Source: Pinibacter aurantiacus (lineage in GTDB: Bacteria > Bacteroidota > Bacteroidia > Chitinophagales > Chitinophagaceae). From it: a stretch of 64,000 bases of DNA. Positions within the stretch are counted from its first letter, which is position 1. Every line of letters starts with the position of its first letter. The stretch is from assembly GCF_019130065.1 (NCBI RefSeq), contig NZ_JAHSPG010000012.1, forward strand, positions 300,825 through 364,824, given 5' to 3'. Positions 51,711 through 61,351 of the stretch are shown here, one piece after another. Made by a program: the position numbers and the translations under genes. The notes beneath the pieces were generated by a model. That model was not told the DNA's origin and made no database searches. It worked only from the letters and a program-made list of their open reading frames with translations.

Positions 51711-51880
51711 AAGCGGCAATCAATACTATAAATGTATCTCCTTTATTTCAAAACTTCAGCCTCCAAAATGAAATAATTTCTAAACGATAATGAAACAAAA
51801 TTAAAAACAGCTAATCGCAAATCTTCAAATCTTTCACTGCAATAGACTTGTAAACAACAACTTATCGCCATTTTAAAAAA

Positions 51881-51918
51881 TGGAACCAAATGGAAAGAAA
51901 TTGAAATAGGATTGAAAG
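51881..51918. promoter_or_regulatory. Four phased T(G/T)GAA direct repeats
   Basis: TGGAACC (51881), TGGAAAG (51891), TTGAAAT (51901) and TTGAAAG (51912) repeat at 10, 10 and 11 bp, one helical turn. They lie 50-87 bp upstream of the MFS sugar porter start and between it and the divergent hybrid sensor. The phasing and orientation suggest a binding site for the AraC-type output domain of that sensor. This is inferred from position and pattern. Confidence 0.5.
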
Positions 51919-51967
51919 ACAAACAGCCTCCGACCAGAGTATCATTGTTGAAATTATTGTTTGCCAC

Positions 51968-53293
51968 ATGAATAAGAAAGTTATCGCCTGGAGCGTGATT
52001 GTTGCCCTTGGAGGTTTTTTGTTTGGCTTTGATACTGCAGTTATATCTGGAGCAGAGCAAGCGATTCAAAAGTATTGGAACCTTAGTCCATTTGAACATG
52101 GCCTCACGGTTTCAATCGCATTAATAGGAACAATTCTTGGCTCTCTAATAGGAAGCATGCCGTCAGAGAAATATGGCCGCCGGACCACTTTGGTGATGAT
52201 CGCGGCCATTTACCTTATTGCATCAGCCGGTACTGCTCTCGCCACCAACTGGTATTTCTTTTTAGTTTTCAGATTCATCGGTGGCGTTGGCGTTGGTGCT
52301 TCTTCTGTAACCGCACCAGTGTATATTTCCGAAATCTCTCCTGCTAAATCTCGAGGCCGCCTCGTAGCACTTTTTCAATTTAATATTGTGCTGGGCATCC
52401 TCATCTCCTATTTATCCAACTATATCATTGGCCAACAGGGAGAAACTTCCTGGCGCCTGATGCTCGGCATTCAGTTCATTCCATCGCTGTTATTTTTAGT
52501 GTTATTGAAATACGTTCCCGAAAGTCCGCGTTGGTTGATACTGAAGAAAAACAAAATAGCGGAAGCTGAAAAAGTTTTGCAGGTCATCAATCCCTTGGGT
52601 TATAAGGAAGAAGCAAAGGCTATTCTGGAAGATGCGACCCATGGATCATCAACCGCACCGGAGACTTTATTTTCCCGCAAAAATCGTTTGCCTGTTTTTA
52701 TGGCCATCACATTTGCGGTGTTCAACCAGGTTTCCGGCATCAATGCTATTATATATTATGCGCCACGCATTTTTGAAATGACAGGTTTGGGAAAACAATC
52801 TTCTTTGTTGTCAAGCGTTGGCATTGGCGCGGTGAATTTTCTTTTCACTTTACTGGCTTTAAACTTTATCGATAAAGTAGGCAGGAGAACGTTGATGCTG
52901 ATTGGTTCCGTTGGATTGATCATTACACTGGGTCTCGTTTCGCGTGCATTTTACATCAACGATTTTGGCGGAATGACGGTGACCATCTTGCTACTTGTGT
53001 ACATCGCGTTCTTCGCTTTTTCACAAGGTGCAGTGATCTGGGTTTTTATTTCAGAAATTTTTCCGAACCAGGTTCGCGCCAAAGGACAAACGCTCGGAAG
53101 CCTTACCCACTGGATAATGGCAGCGATCATTGCTTTTGTTTTCCCCATGCTGACTGAAAAACTCGGCGGCGGCAACACCTTCCTTTTCTTCTCAGTCATG
53201 ATGGTATTGCAATTGCTCTTTGTATGGAAAATAATGCCAGAGACGAAGGGGAAGAGTTTGGAGCAGCTGGAGCATGTTTTGGTAATGCACTAA
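51968..53293 (+). CDS. MFS sugar porter (probable fructose importer)
   Basis: 441 residues, about 12 membrane helices. Sugar-porter marks are LFGFDTAVISGAEQAI in helix 1, SMPSEKYGRRTTLVM (RxGRR loop), PESPRWLILKKNK after helix 6, QVSGINAIIYYAPRI (sugar-binding QxxxGxN in helix 7), DKVGRRTLMLIG and PETKGKSLEQLE at the C-terminus. It likely imports fructose by proton symport across the inner membrane. It is the first plus-strand gene of the fructan locus, divergent from the sensor and ahead of fructokinase. Confidence 0.94.
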   Translation: MNKKVIAWSVIVALGGFLFGFDTAVISGAEQAIQKYWNLSPFEHGLTVSIALIGTILGSLIGSMPSEKYGRRTTLVMIAAIYLIASAGTALATNWYFFLVFRFIGGVGVGASSVTAPVYISEISPAKSRGRLVALFQFNIVLGILISYLSNYIIGQQGETSWRLMLGIQFIPSLLFLVLLKYVPESPRWLILKKNKIAEAEKVLQVINPLGYKEEAKAILEDATHGSSTAPETLFSRKNRLPVFMAITFAVFNQVSGINAIIYYAPRIFEMTGLGKQSSLLSSVGIGAVNFLFTLLALNFIDKVGRRTLMLIGSVGLIITLGLVSRAFYINDFGGMTVTILLLVYIAFFAFSQGAVIWVFISEIFPNQVRAKGQTLGSLTHWIMAAIIAFVFPMLTEKLGGGNTFLFFSVMMVLQLLFVWKIMPETKGKSLEQLEHVLVMH

Positions 53294-53305
53294 GCGGCAT
53301 TGACG

Positions 53306-53417
53306 AATTAATAATTAATAATTAAAAAGGCATCAGTCATTACTCTTTTGAAAAAAACGACTGTTCAAAATACTTTAAGTGGGGCACCTATTAATTCTTA
53401 ATTATTAATTATTAATT
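53306..53417. repeat. Inverted ATTAATT heptamer array
   Basis: Left arm 53306-53325 (AATTAATAATTAATAATTAA) and right arm 53390-53417 (ATTAATTCTTAATTATTAAT) lie around a 64-base spacer between the sugar porter and the fructokinase gene. CAACTATA/CAACCAT units follow up to the ATG. Confidence 0.65.
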
Positions 53418-53455
53418 GTTCCCCCAACAACTATAAACTAACAACCATAACTACC

Positions 53456-54358
53456 ATGAACAACATCATCAGCTACGGAGAAATACTTTGGGACTTGCTC
53501 CCTTCTGGTGCGCTGCCAGGCGGTGCCCCCATGAATGTTGCGTACCATTTACAGCAGCTAGGACAATCACCTGCATTCATTTCACGTATCGGTCTTGATG
53601 AAAGAGGCAAGGACCTGCTGACTTTTCTTAAAGAAAAAAATGTTGACACCGAGCACGTACAATTGGATTATCATTTGCCAACGGGCATCGTACATGCAAC
53701 AGCCAATGATCATGGGGAAATGCAATACGATATTGTGGCACCTGTTGCATGGGACAATATTGCAGTGGCAGACGATACTATACCTCTGGTTAAACATGCA
53801 CAGTATTTTATTTTCGGCAGTCTTGCTACCCGCAATAAAACATCAAGAGACACCCTGTTTACATTACTGGAAGAAGCGCGGACAAAAGTGCTCGATATTA
53901 ATCTGCGTGCGCCACATTTCAACAGGGCCATTGTAGAATCATTATTGCAAAAAGCAGATATTCTAAAAATGAATGTAAGTGAACTGGAACTTATTACAGG
54001 CTGGTTCGCAGATTTCAAAAGTTCAGCTGATCGCATCGCGATGATACAGGAGAAGTTTGACATACCGACCATCATCGTTACACTCGGCGCGGATGGTGCA
54101 TTAATGAACACTAATGGCAAACTCTATCGTCATGAGGGCTTTAAGGTAAAGGTTGCGGATACCATTGGTAGTGGCGATTCTTTCCTGGCCGCGATGCTGA
54201 CCAACATTATTCAACAACGATCACCTGAAGAAGCGCTGACGTTTGCCAGTGCGCTGGGAGCCTTGGTTGCATCACGCGCCGGCGGCTGTCCTGATTATAC
54301 CATAGATGAAATTCATGAACTTATAAACAACGACAACACCGTTCGATCCACTAAATAA
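53456..54358 (+). CDS. Fructokinase (PfkB/ribokinase family)
   Basis: 300 residues. The start YGEILWDLLPSGALPGGAPM (GGAP carbohydrate-site loop) is that of fructokinases in fructan loci. The PfkB signature near the C-terminus is KVADTIGSGDSFLAAML, with the catalytic Asp of GSGDS, preceded by IIVTLGADGALM. It phosphorylates fructose, using ATP, so that it enters glycolysis. It lies between the sugar porter and SusC; SusC starts 19 bp after its stop, which suggests a shared transcript. Confidence 0.93.
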   Translation: MNNIISYGEILWDLLPSGALPGGAPMNVAYHLQQLGQSPAFISRIGLDERGKDLLTFLKEKNVDTEHVQLDYHLPTGIVHATANDHGEMQYDIVAPVAWDNIAVADDTIPLVKHAQYFIFGSLATRNKTSRDTLFTLLEEARTKVLDINLRAPHFNRAIVESLLQKADILKMNVSELELITGWFADFKSSADRIAMIQEKFDIPTIIVTLGADGALMNTNGKLYRHEGFKVKVADTIGSGDSFLAAMLTNIIQQRSPEEALTFASALGALVASRAGGCPDYTIDEIHELINNDNTVRSTK

Positions 54359-54377
54359 ACTAACAAAAACTGCTGTA

Positions 54378-57300
54378 ATGAAAAAAACATTAACGATGCT
54401 TGCTGCGTTATTTTTTTCCATAATGCTGCTTGCTCAACAGAAGAAAATTACGGGACATGTGTTTAACAGAAACACGAAACAACCCATCGAAAGCGCCACT
54501 ATAAAAAGCAAATCAAATGTAACAACAACCCGTGCTGACGGCAGCTTTAGTATCCAGTCACAAGAAGGAGAAAATTTACAAATATCTTCTATTGGGTTTC
54601 TTACACTGGATGTAAAAGTTGGCACAAACGATAATGTTGAAATCGCATTGGAATCCGCATCCACTTCGCTGGAAACAGTTGTGGTAACGGGTTATCAATC
54701 ACAAAGAAAAGCAGATCTTACCGGAGCCGTGTCTGTTGTGGACATCGCAGACATTAAAAACAGTCCTGTAGGCAATCCCACAAAAGCCTTGCAGGGACGG
54801 GTTCCTGGCGTGTTTATTACAACGGATGGTTCTCCACAGGGAGGCGCAACAGTTCGCATTCGCGGTGTCGGAACACTAGGAAACAACGATCCTTTGTATG
54901 TGATCGACGGTATTCCAACCAAACTAAGTTTGCAGGATCTTAATCCTGATGATGTAGAATCTATACAGGTTTTGAAAGATGCATCTTCGGCAACGATTTA
55001 CGGTTCGCGTGCTGCAAATGGCGTCGTGATCGTAACTACAAAAAAAGCAAAGAAAGGTTTTTCACGTGTGGATGTTAACGCTGCTGTGTCATCACAGTTT
55101 TACACAACCAAACAAAAAATGCTCGATTCAGATGGCAGGGGTAAAGCTTACTGGCAGGCATCTGTTAACGACAAAACAAATCCTAACAACAACCAGATCT
55201 ATCAATACGATTGGAATGGCGATTACAACAATCCTGTTTTAAACAAGATCATTTATCCTGAATACATCGATGCGGCCAAAACAATGAAGCCCGCTAATAC
55301 CAACTGGTTCGACGAAATTTCACAAACCTCTCTGATCCAACAGTATGATGTTTCTTTAAGCAACGGTGGTGAAAGAGGAAACACAATGTTCTCTGTTGGA
55401 TACTATGATAATAAAGGAATTGTAAAAGCTTCCAGCAGCAAGAAGTTTAATGCAAGACTGAATTCTGATTTCAACTACTTCAATGGTAAATTGAAAATCG
55501 GAGAAAACTTAAATTTCACTTACATACGCAATGCACTTATTCCTACGAGCGACATTTTGTTTTCATCACTCGTGCAGCAACCAATTGTACCTGTGCATAC
55601 AGTTGATGGCGGCTGGGGCGGCCCTGCACCGGGAATGACGGACAGACAAAATCCGGTAAGGCTTATTGAAGACAACAGACAAAATTTCAGCAACTACTTC
55701 CGTGTGTTTGGAAATGTTTTTGCAGACTGGACAATTATTCCCAACCTGCATTTAAGAACCAGCCTGGGTGCGGATTTCAACGGTCAGTATCAACGCACTT
55801 TGCGCAAATCTTACACTTCAGGCTTCTTGTCTGATCCGTCCAACCAGGTGGTAACGAGCCAATCATACAACGGCAACTGGATATGGCAAAATACGCTTAA
55901 CTACAATCTTGATCTCCACAAAAACAAATTTGAATTCTTATTGGGACAAGAAACGATCAAATATCTATCGCAAAACTTTTCCGCATCAAGACAGGGTTAT
56001 GCGCTTGAAAATATAGACTACGCTTATATTGATGCGGGTTCATCAAACAAAGACAATACAGGTAATGGTTCCGGCTATGCACTGCTCTCCTACTTTGGCA
56101 AAGTGAACTATAGTTATGACAACCGCTATCTTGCTTCTGTAACGTTGCGCCGCGATGGTTCATCAAGATTTGGTAGCGAATATCGCTATGGCATGTTCCC
56201 TGCCTTTTCTCTTGGCTGGCGCGTGAGTAAGGAAGCATTCATGCAAAATCAATCAGTCATCTCTGATTTGAAATTGCGCTATGGCTGGGGCAAGTCAGGT
56301 AACCAGGAAATTGCAAACTACGCTACATATGCATTGTACTTTGCTATCTACGGCATTGACCCAACATGGGATTTCGACAATGGCAGTGCTTACGACATTA
56401 GTGGAAACGGTTCAGGACAATTACCATCAGGGTTTACACGTACACAACAGGCAAATGACTCATTACGCTGGGAGAGCACGAAGGAATCTAACTTCGGTAT
56501 GGACTTTGGATTGTTCAACAACAGGTTAACGGGTTCAGTTGACTACTTCATTAAAAACACTTCAGACATTTTGATTAGCCCGGGCTATCTCGCTGTTGTA
56601 GGCGAGGGCGGAAACTATTGGTTCAATGGAGCTTCGATGCAGAACAAAGGTTATGAGGTATTGCTTTCTTACAATGGTGCATTGAGTAATACCGTTTCAT
56701 TTAATGTTACAGGAAACTTCTCTTCATACAGAAGCAAAGTAACTTCTTTGCCCGAACAGGTGTTAACTTCTTATCCTGGTAATGGAACTGATAAAACAAT
56801 TCTTGGCCATTCAAGCAGTGCAGTGTTTGGTTACGTAGCGGATGGTTTGTTCAGAACAGATAAAGAAGTACAGGAGTCTGCGGATCAGGTGGGTAAAGGA
56901 CTTGGGAGAATCCGTTACAAAGACTTGAACAACGATGGCGTGATAGATGACAAGGACAGAGATTTTATTGCAGATGGCAATCCTAAATTTCTTTATGGTT
57001 TGAATGTGGAACTGAACTGGAAAAACTTTGACTTCAGTTTCTTCTTACAAGGCGTTGAGGGAAATGATGTGTTCAATGATTTTAAAACATACACTGACTT
57101 TTCTTCTCTGTGGGTAGGTACGAACTGGGGACAAAGAACGCTGAGTGCGTGGACACCACAGAATGCAAACTCAACGATACCGGCGCTTACATTGGTGAAT
57201 AGAAATAATGAAGGCCGCACATCCACCTACTTCTATGAAAAAGGATCTTACTTAAAACTTAGAACGGTACAGCTTGGTTACAATCTCAAGCATGCATTTA

Positions 57301-57455
57301 AAGGTTTGAAAGCGCAAAATGCGAGAGTGTTTGTGCAAGGCACCAATTTACTCACATTCAAAAGCAAATCCTTTACTGCTGCAGATCCGGAAATTCCTAC
57401 CAATGCATTTCCTATTCCTGCCATTTGCACACTTGGCTTAAACGTATCATTCTAA
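54378..57455 (+). CDS. SusC/RagA TonB-linked outer-membrane protein (fructan locus)
   Basis: 1025 residues. The signal peptide is LAALFFSIMLLAQ. A carboxypeptidase-regulatory-like domain (ITGHVFNRNTKQPIESATIK) is followed directly by the plug with VVVTGYQSQRKADLTGAVSV and IRGVGTLGNNDPLYVIDG, and ASSATIYGSRAANGVVIV. The barrel ends with TLGLNVSF. There is no STN domain, in keeping with control by a hybrid sensor instead of a sigma/FecR pair. Together with the next gene it imports fructo-oligosaccharides. It starts 19 bp after fructokinase. Confidence 0.95.
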   Translation: MKKTLTMLAALFFSIMLLAQQKKITGHVFNRNTKQPIESATIKSKSNVTTTRADGSFSIQSQEGENLQISSIGFLTLDVKVGTNDNVEIALESASTSLETVVVTGYQSQRKADLTGAVSVVDIADIKNSPVGNPTKALQGRVPGVFITTDGSPQGGATVRIRGVGTLGNNDPLYVIDGIPTKLSLQDLNPDDVESIQVLKDASSATIYGSRAANGVVIVTTKKAKKGFSRVDVNAAVSSQFYTTKQKMLDSDGRGKAYWQASVNDKTNPNNNQIYQYDWNGDYNNPVLNKIIYPEYIDAAKTMKPANTNWFDEISQTSLIQQYDVSLSNGGERGNTMFSVGYYDNKGIVKASSSKKFNARLNSDFNYFNGKLKIGENLNFTYIRNALIPTSDILFSSLVQQPIVPVHTVDGGWGGPAPGMTDRQNPVRLIEDNRQNFSNYFRVFGNVFADWTIIPNLHLRTSLGADFNGQYQRTLRKSYTSGFLSDPSNQVVTSQSYNGNWIWQNTLNYNLDLHKNKFEFLLGQETIKYLSQNFSASRQGYALENIDYAYIDAGSSNKDNTGNGSGYALLSYFGKVNYSYDNRYLASVTLRRDGSSRFGSEYRYGMFPAFSLGWRVSKEAFMQNQSVISDLKLRYGWGKSGNQEIANYATYALYFAIYGIDPTWDFDNGSAYDISGNGSGQLPSGFTRTQQANDSLRWESTKESNFGMDFGLFNNRLTGSVDYFIKNTSDILISPGYLAVVGEGGNYWFNGASMQNKGYEVLLSYNGALSNTVSFNVTGNFSSYRSKVTSLPEQVLTSYPGNGTDKTILGHSSSAVFGYVADGLFRTDKEVQESADQVGKGLGRIRYKDLNNDGVIDDKDRDFIADGNPKFLYGLNVELNWKNFDFSFFLQGVEGNDVFNDFKTYTDFSSLWVGTNWGQRTLSAWTPQNANSTIPALTLVNRNNEGRTSTYFYEKGSYLKLRTVQLGYNLKHAFKGLKAQNARVFVQGTNLLTFKSKSFTAADPEIPTNAFPIPAICTLGLNVSF

Positions 57456-57475
57456 CAACAAAAAAAAGCACTCAA

Positions 57476-59194
57476 ATGAAACGCACTATATTAACGATAA
57501 TGATTGCCATTTCCCTTTTATCATCATGTAAAAAAGTTCTTGACGAAACGCCGCAGGGTGTTGTATCGAACGAAGATCTTAACACACCGGCAAACGTAGA
57601 CAAGATGGCCGTTGCGGCATATTCAGCATTGGGCAACGATCACTACACCGCGCCATTTACAAGTCTTTGGCCCTATGGCAGTATTCGTGGTGGCGATACT
57701 TACAAAGGCGGCGATGGCCCGGGAGATATCAGCGAATATCATCTTTTCGAAACTTTTTCTTTGAATCGTGTTGACAATGGATTGATCGACCTGGTTTGGT
57801 ACAGACTGTACGTAAGTATCGGCAGGGCAAATGATGCGCTGAGAAGGATGAATGCACTGTCTGATGCTGAGTACCCGAATAAATCTGTTCGCCAGGCAGA
57901 GATGCGTTTTCTTCGCGGGCATTTTTATTTTCTTGCAAAAATTCTTTTCAAGTATGTGCCGTACATAGATGAAAATACGCCACAAGCGAACTATGACACG
58001 GTTTCTAACAGAACTTTCTCCAACGATGCTTTGTGGACAAAAATTACAGATGACTTTCGTGCGGCCGTTGCCGGCCTTCCTGAAACACAATCAGACAGAG
58101 GTCGTGCAAATAAATATGCAGCTAAAGCTTACCTCGCGAAAGCTTTATTATATCAGGCTTACACGCAGGATGAAAACAACCAGGTAACAAGCATCGATGC
58201 AAACAAACTGAATGAAGTAAATCAATTGTGCACTGATGTTATCGGTTCCGGTAAGTATGTACTGAATCCTGATTATGCCAACAACTTCCTTACACAATAT
58301 GAGAACAGCACCGAATCTGTTTTTGCTATACAGTATTCAAAAGATGATGGTACACCAAAGGGAAGACTTGATTATGGACATGCGTTGAATTATCCGATGA
58401 ACCAGGAATATGGCTGCTGCGGTTTCCACGTACCAAGCCACGATCTCATCAATGCATATAAAACAGACAGCAAAGGCCTGCCAATGTTTGACAGCTACAA
58501 TGCCAATGATGTAGCAGCTTCGGGCGATTATAAAACAAACACTTTTGATCCACGTATGGATCATACAGTTGCTATACCCGGGCACCCTTACAAATATGTT
58601 CCCAACTTCATCTTCGCAAAATCATGGGCTCGCGCTCCGGAAGTGTATGGCGCATTTGCAAGTATGAAGGAGGCTGTGTCTCCTACAGATGCTTCGTTTC
58701 AAAAAATTCCACCGTTCATGTCAAGCTCTAAAAACTGGGATATCATTCGCTTTGATGACGTAATGCTTTTCAAAGCAGAAGCATTGATTGAATTGGGCAA
58801 GCAAGATGAAGCATTGCCTTTGATCAATCAACTGCGTATGCGAGCGGCGCAAAGCACAGCACTGCTAAAACAAGGTGATGGCACTCCTACTTCCAACTAC
58901 GGCATGAGTGCTTACAAGCCAGGAACAAACTGCACATGGACGCAAGACTATGCACGCCAGGCCCTGCGATGGGAGCGTCGTTTGGAGTTTGCAACAGAAG
59001 GCTATCACTTCTTCGACCTGGTGAGATGGGGTATTGCAGCAGACTACATCAACAAGTATTTTGCAATTGAAAAAACAAGATCTTCGCATTTGTCAGATGC
59101 AGCATTTAAGAAAGGAAGAGATGAATATTTTCCGATTCCTTTAAATCAAATAAATTACAGTAAGGGATTGTATCAGCAGAATGCGGGATGGTAG
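57476..59194 (+). CDS. RagB/SusD nutrient-binding lipoprotein (fructan locus)
   Basis: 572 residues from the ATG at 57476, 20 bp after the SusC stop (a TTG at 57425 is in frame but overlaps SusC). The lipobox is ISLLSSCKKVLDE, followed by the LDETPQGVVSNEDL SusD start. Core marks are EMRFLRGHFYFLAKILFKYV and, near the C-terminus, VMLFKAEALIELGKQDEALP and ALRWERRLEFATEGYHFFDL VRWG. It captures fructan oligosaccharides for SusC at the surface. GH32 follows after 174 bp with a heptamer array between. Confidence 0.94.
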   Translation: MKRTILTIMIAISLLSSCKKVLDETPQGVVSNEDLNTPANVDKMAVAAYSALGNDHYTAPFTSLWPYGSIRGGDTYKGGDGPGDISEYHLFETFSLNRVDNGLIDLVWYRLYVSIGRANDALRRMNALSDAEYPNKSVRQAEMRFLRGHFYFLAKILFKYVPYIDENTPQANYDTVSNRTFSNDALWTKITDDFRAAVAGLPETQSDRGRANKYAAKAYLAKALLYQAYTQDENNQVTSIDANKLNEVNQLCTDVIGSGKYVLNPDYANNFLTQYENSTESVFAIQYSKDDGTPKGRLDYGHALNYPMNQEYGCCGFHVPSHDLINAYKTDSKGLPMFDSYNANDVAASGDYKTNTFDPRMDHTVAIPGHPYKYVPNFIFAKSWARAPEVYGAFASMKEAVSPTDASFQKIPPFMSSSKNWDIIRFDDVMLFKAEALIELGKQDEALPLINQLRMRAAQSTALLKQGDGTPTSNYGMSAYKPGTNCTWTQDYARQALRWERRLEFATEGYHFFDLVRWGIAADYINKYFAIEKTRSSHLSDAAFKKGRDEYFPIPLNQINYSKGLYQQNAGW

Positions 59195-59201
59195 CACATT
59201 C

Positions 59202-59346
59202 AGGAATTAGAAGTTAGGAGTTAGGAATCAGGAATTGTTTAAGTGTAGGATACTTTAAGAATCATAAACACTCCTTAGATCATCGGAAAGATTTTAAAAC
59301 GTGTTGCGCTTTGCCGAGCTAATTCTTAATTCCTACTTCTTAATTA
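59202..59346. repeat. Inverted AATTAGG/CCTAATT-type array
   Basis: Left arm 59202-59237 (AGGAATTAGAAGTTAGGAG and GTTAGGAATC) and right arm 59321-59346 (AATTCTTAATTCCTACTTC) surround an 83-base spacer between SusD and GH32. Confidence 0.6.
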
Positions 59347-59368
59347 ACAGTAAAACATATTTTCATTT

Positions 59369-61069
59369 ATGAAGAAATTAATAACGGCTTTTTTATTTGC
59401 AAGTATCGTAACAGCTGGTCAGGCACAAGACAATGTTGCGCCGAAACCACGACTGGAGAACTTTGCAAAGTATTTTACAGGTGAGAAAAAATGGCTGGTA
59501 TTGCCAGTAAAAAATGGCGCAGCTAAAAAGAATATCGAGTTGTGGGTAAATGGTGAAATGGTGCGATGGTTTGACATGGAGCTTGCAGATGGTAACCCGG
59601 ATTGGTACGCCTATCTCGACATCAGTGCATGGAAAGGAAAGAAAATCGAACTGCGTGCGGAGGCTCTGAGTGTTGATTCCAAAGCTTTTTCAACGATTGA
59701 GCAAAGTGATGAAGATACCAACGCAGGAGAATTGTATCACGAGAAATTGCGCGGCCAATTGCACTTTTCTCCAAAGCGCGGTTGGACCAACGATCCTAAC
59801 GGATTGGTGTATTACAACGGCGAGTATCATTTATTCTTTCAACACAATCCGTATGGCCGTGGTTGGGGAAATATGCATTGGGGGCACGCTGTGAGCAAGG
59901 ATCTTTTACATTGGAAAGAAATTGGGGAAGCGTTGTATCCTGATAAGTTTGGTCCTATGTTTAGCGGTGGTGCGGTCGTTGACGCAAACAACACAAGTGG
60001 CTTGGGTGAAAACGGCAAACCTGCGATGGTGATGTTTTACACTGGAGCAAAAGCCTGGGCGCAATGCCTTGCATGGACCACTGACGGCAGAGCTTTTCAC
60101 AAGCTCGATCATGCTGTTGTTCCAAGAATCAACAAAGACAATCGCGACCCAAAAGTTGTATGGCACGAGCCTTCAAAAAAATGGGTTATGGTTGTGTGGG
60201 TGGAAAGAGACAATGCGCAGAACAGCATTCAAATACTAACTTCACCTGATTTGAAAAATTGGAAAGAAGCAGGCGTTGTGTATGGAGGTAAAGGTGATGA
60301 CAGGTATTTGTTCGAGTGCCCGGAGTTTTATGAGTTACCTGTTGATGGCAACACCAAAGAAAAGAAATGGGTGCTGACTGCAGCGAACGGCGAATATGCG
60401 GTGGGAACTTTTGATGGCGAAAAATTTACGCCAGAGGAAGAAAAACTATTCAATCAACGTGGCCGCGATTATTATGCATCACAAACATATAGCAACGAAC
60501 CAAAAGGCAGACGTGTTGAAATCGGCTGGTGGCGCACGAATACAGACAAGGATGGAATGACCTTTAATCAGTCGCAAAGTATTCCCACTGAATTAAAACT
60601 CACTCGTACAAAGGAAGGAATCAGATTGACGAGAACGCCGGTTGAGGAAATGAATGCTTTGCGTGTAAAAACATATCCGTTCTCAAAAATGAAATTGAAG
60701 GCAGGTGCAGCCAATCCGTTGGCGAAGGTTAATGTTGAATTGGCGGAGATAAGAGTTGAATTTGAACCAGGCAGTGCAAAAGAAGTCACGTTCAATGTGC
60801 GCGGTGTGCCTGTTGTATACAATGTTGCAAAACAAGAGCTGACGATCGATGGCGTTACTTCTCCTGCTCCTTTGCAAAATGGAAAACAAAGTATGATCAT
60901 TTATGCGGATCGCATTGGTCTTGAGGTGTATGCGAGTAATGGTTTGCTATTCATGCCCGTTAATATTAACATTACTGCGGAGAATAGAACGCTGGCTGTT
61001 TCAGCCACTGGAGGCACAGCGAATATTAACAACCTGACTGTCTATGAATTGAAGAGTATTTGGGAATAG
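59369..61069 (+). CDS. GH32 family fructan hydrolase (levanase/inulinase type)
   Basis: 566 residues with a signal peptide (ITAFLFASIVTAGQAQ). Residues 25-125 form an extra N-terminal beta region (LVLPVKNGAAKKNIELWVNG). The GH32 five-bladed propeller has the nucleophile D142 in GWTNDPNGLVYYNG, the transition-state Asp D260 in NRDPKVVWHE and the acid/base E316 in YLFECPEFYEL. A C-terminal beta-sandwich begins near 440. It hydrolyses beta-fructosyl bonds in the envelope and releases fructose for the porter and kinase. It is the only GH32 in the window, so chain-end or internal cutting cannot be decided. Confidence 0.94.
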   Translation: MKKLITAFLFASIVTAGQAQDNVAPKPRLENFAKYFTGEKKWLVLPVKNGAAKKNIELWVNGEMVRWFDMELADGNPDWYAYLDISAWKGKKIELRAEALSVDSKAFSTIEQSDEDTNAGELYHEKLRGQLHFSPKRGWTNDPNGLVYYNGEYHLFFQHNPYGRGWGNMHWGHAVSKDLLHWKEIGEALYPDKFGPMFSGGAVVDANNTSGLGENGKPAMVMFYTGAKAWAQCLAWTTDGRAFHKLDHAVVPRINKDNRDPKVVWHEPSKKWVMVVWVERDNAQNSIQILTSPDLKNWKEAGVVYGGKGDDRYLFECPEFYELPVDGNTKEKKWVLTAANGEYAVGTFDGEKFTPEEEKLFNQRGRDYYASQTYSNEPKGRRVEIGWWRTNTDKDGMTFNQSQSIPTELKLTRTKEGIRLTRTPVEEMNALRVKTYPFSKMKLKAGAANPLAKVNVELAEIRVEFEPGSAKEVTFNVRGVPVVYNVAKQELTIDGVTSPAPLQNGKQSMIIYADRIGLEVYASNGLLFMPVNINITAENRTLAVSATGGTANINNLTVYELKSIWE

Positions 61070-61080
61070 GCTTTACGATT

Positions 61081-61195
61081 TACCACTAAGGCACTAAGAG
61101 CACTAAGCCTCACTAAGAGTTTCTTAATGATGTAAGAGTTTTACACCATAGGAGATCCTTAGTGGGGCTTAGTGCTCTTAGTGCCTTAGTGGTAA
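61081..61195. repeat. Inverted CACTAAG array
   Basis: Left arm 61081-61120 (TACCACTAAGGCACTAAGAG) and right arm 61158-61194 (CTTAGTGCTCTTAGTGCCTT) are mirrored. It follows the GH32 gene and may end its transcript. The remaining 61196-61351 shows no gene. Confidence 0.75.
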
Positions 61196-61351
61196 AAAAA
61201 TTGATGAGCTGTTAGTCTGTTTCTTCTTTTTCTACTAATCTTGTGGAGATAGGTTAGCATCAAGGCACGCATTTAGTGTATGATTAAGATAAGGTGTGAT
61301 GCAACATTTTAACGGTATTTGAAGTCAATCTTTAAATCAAAACATACAACC

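Noticed and set aside
51729..51736. Bacteroidota -7 promoter element (TACATTTA) for the hybrid sensor
   Set aside because: It matches TAnnTTTG at seven of eight positions, but no TTTG -33 element lies at the expected spacing.
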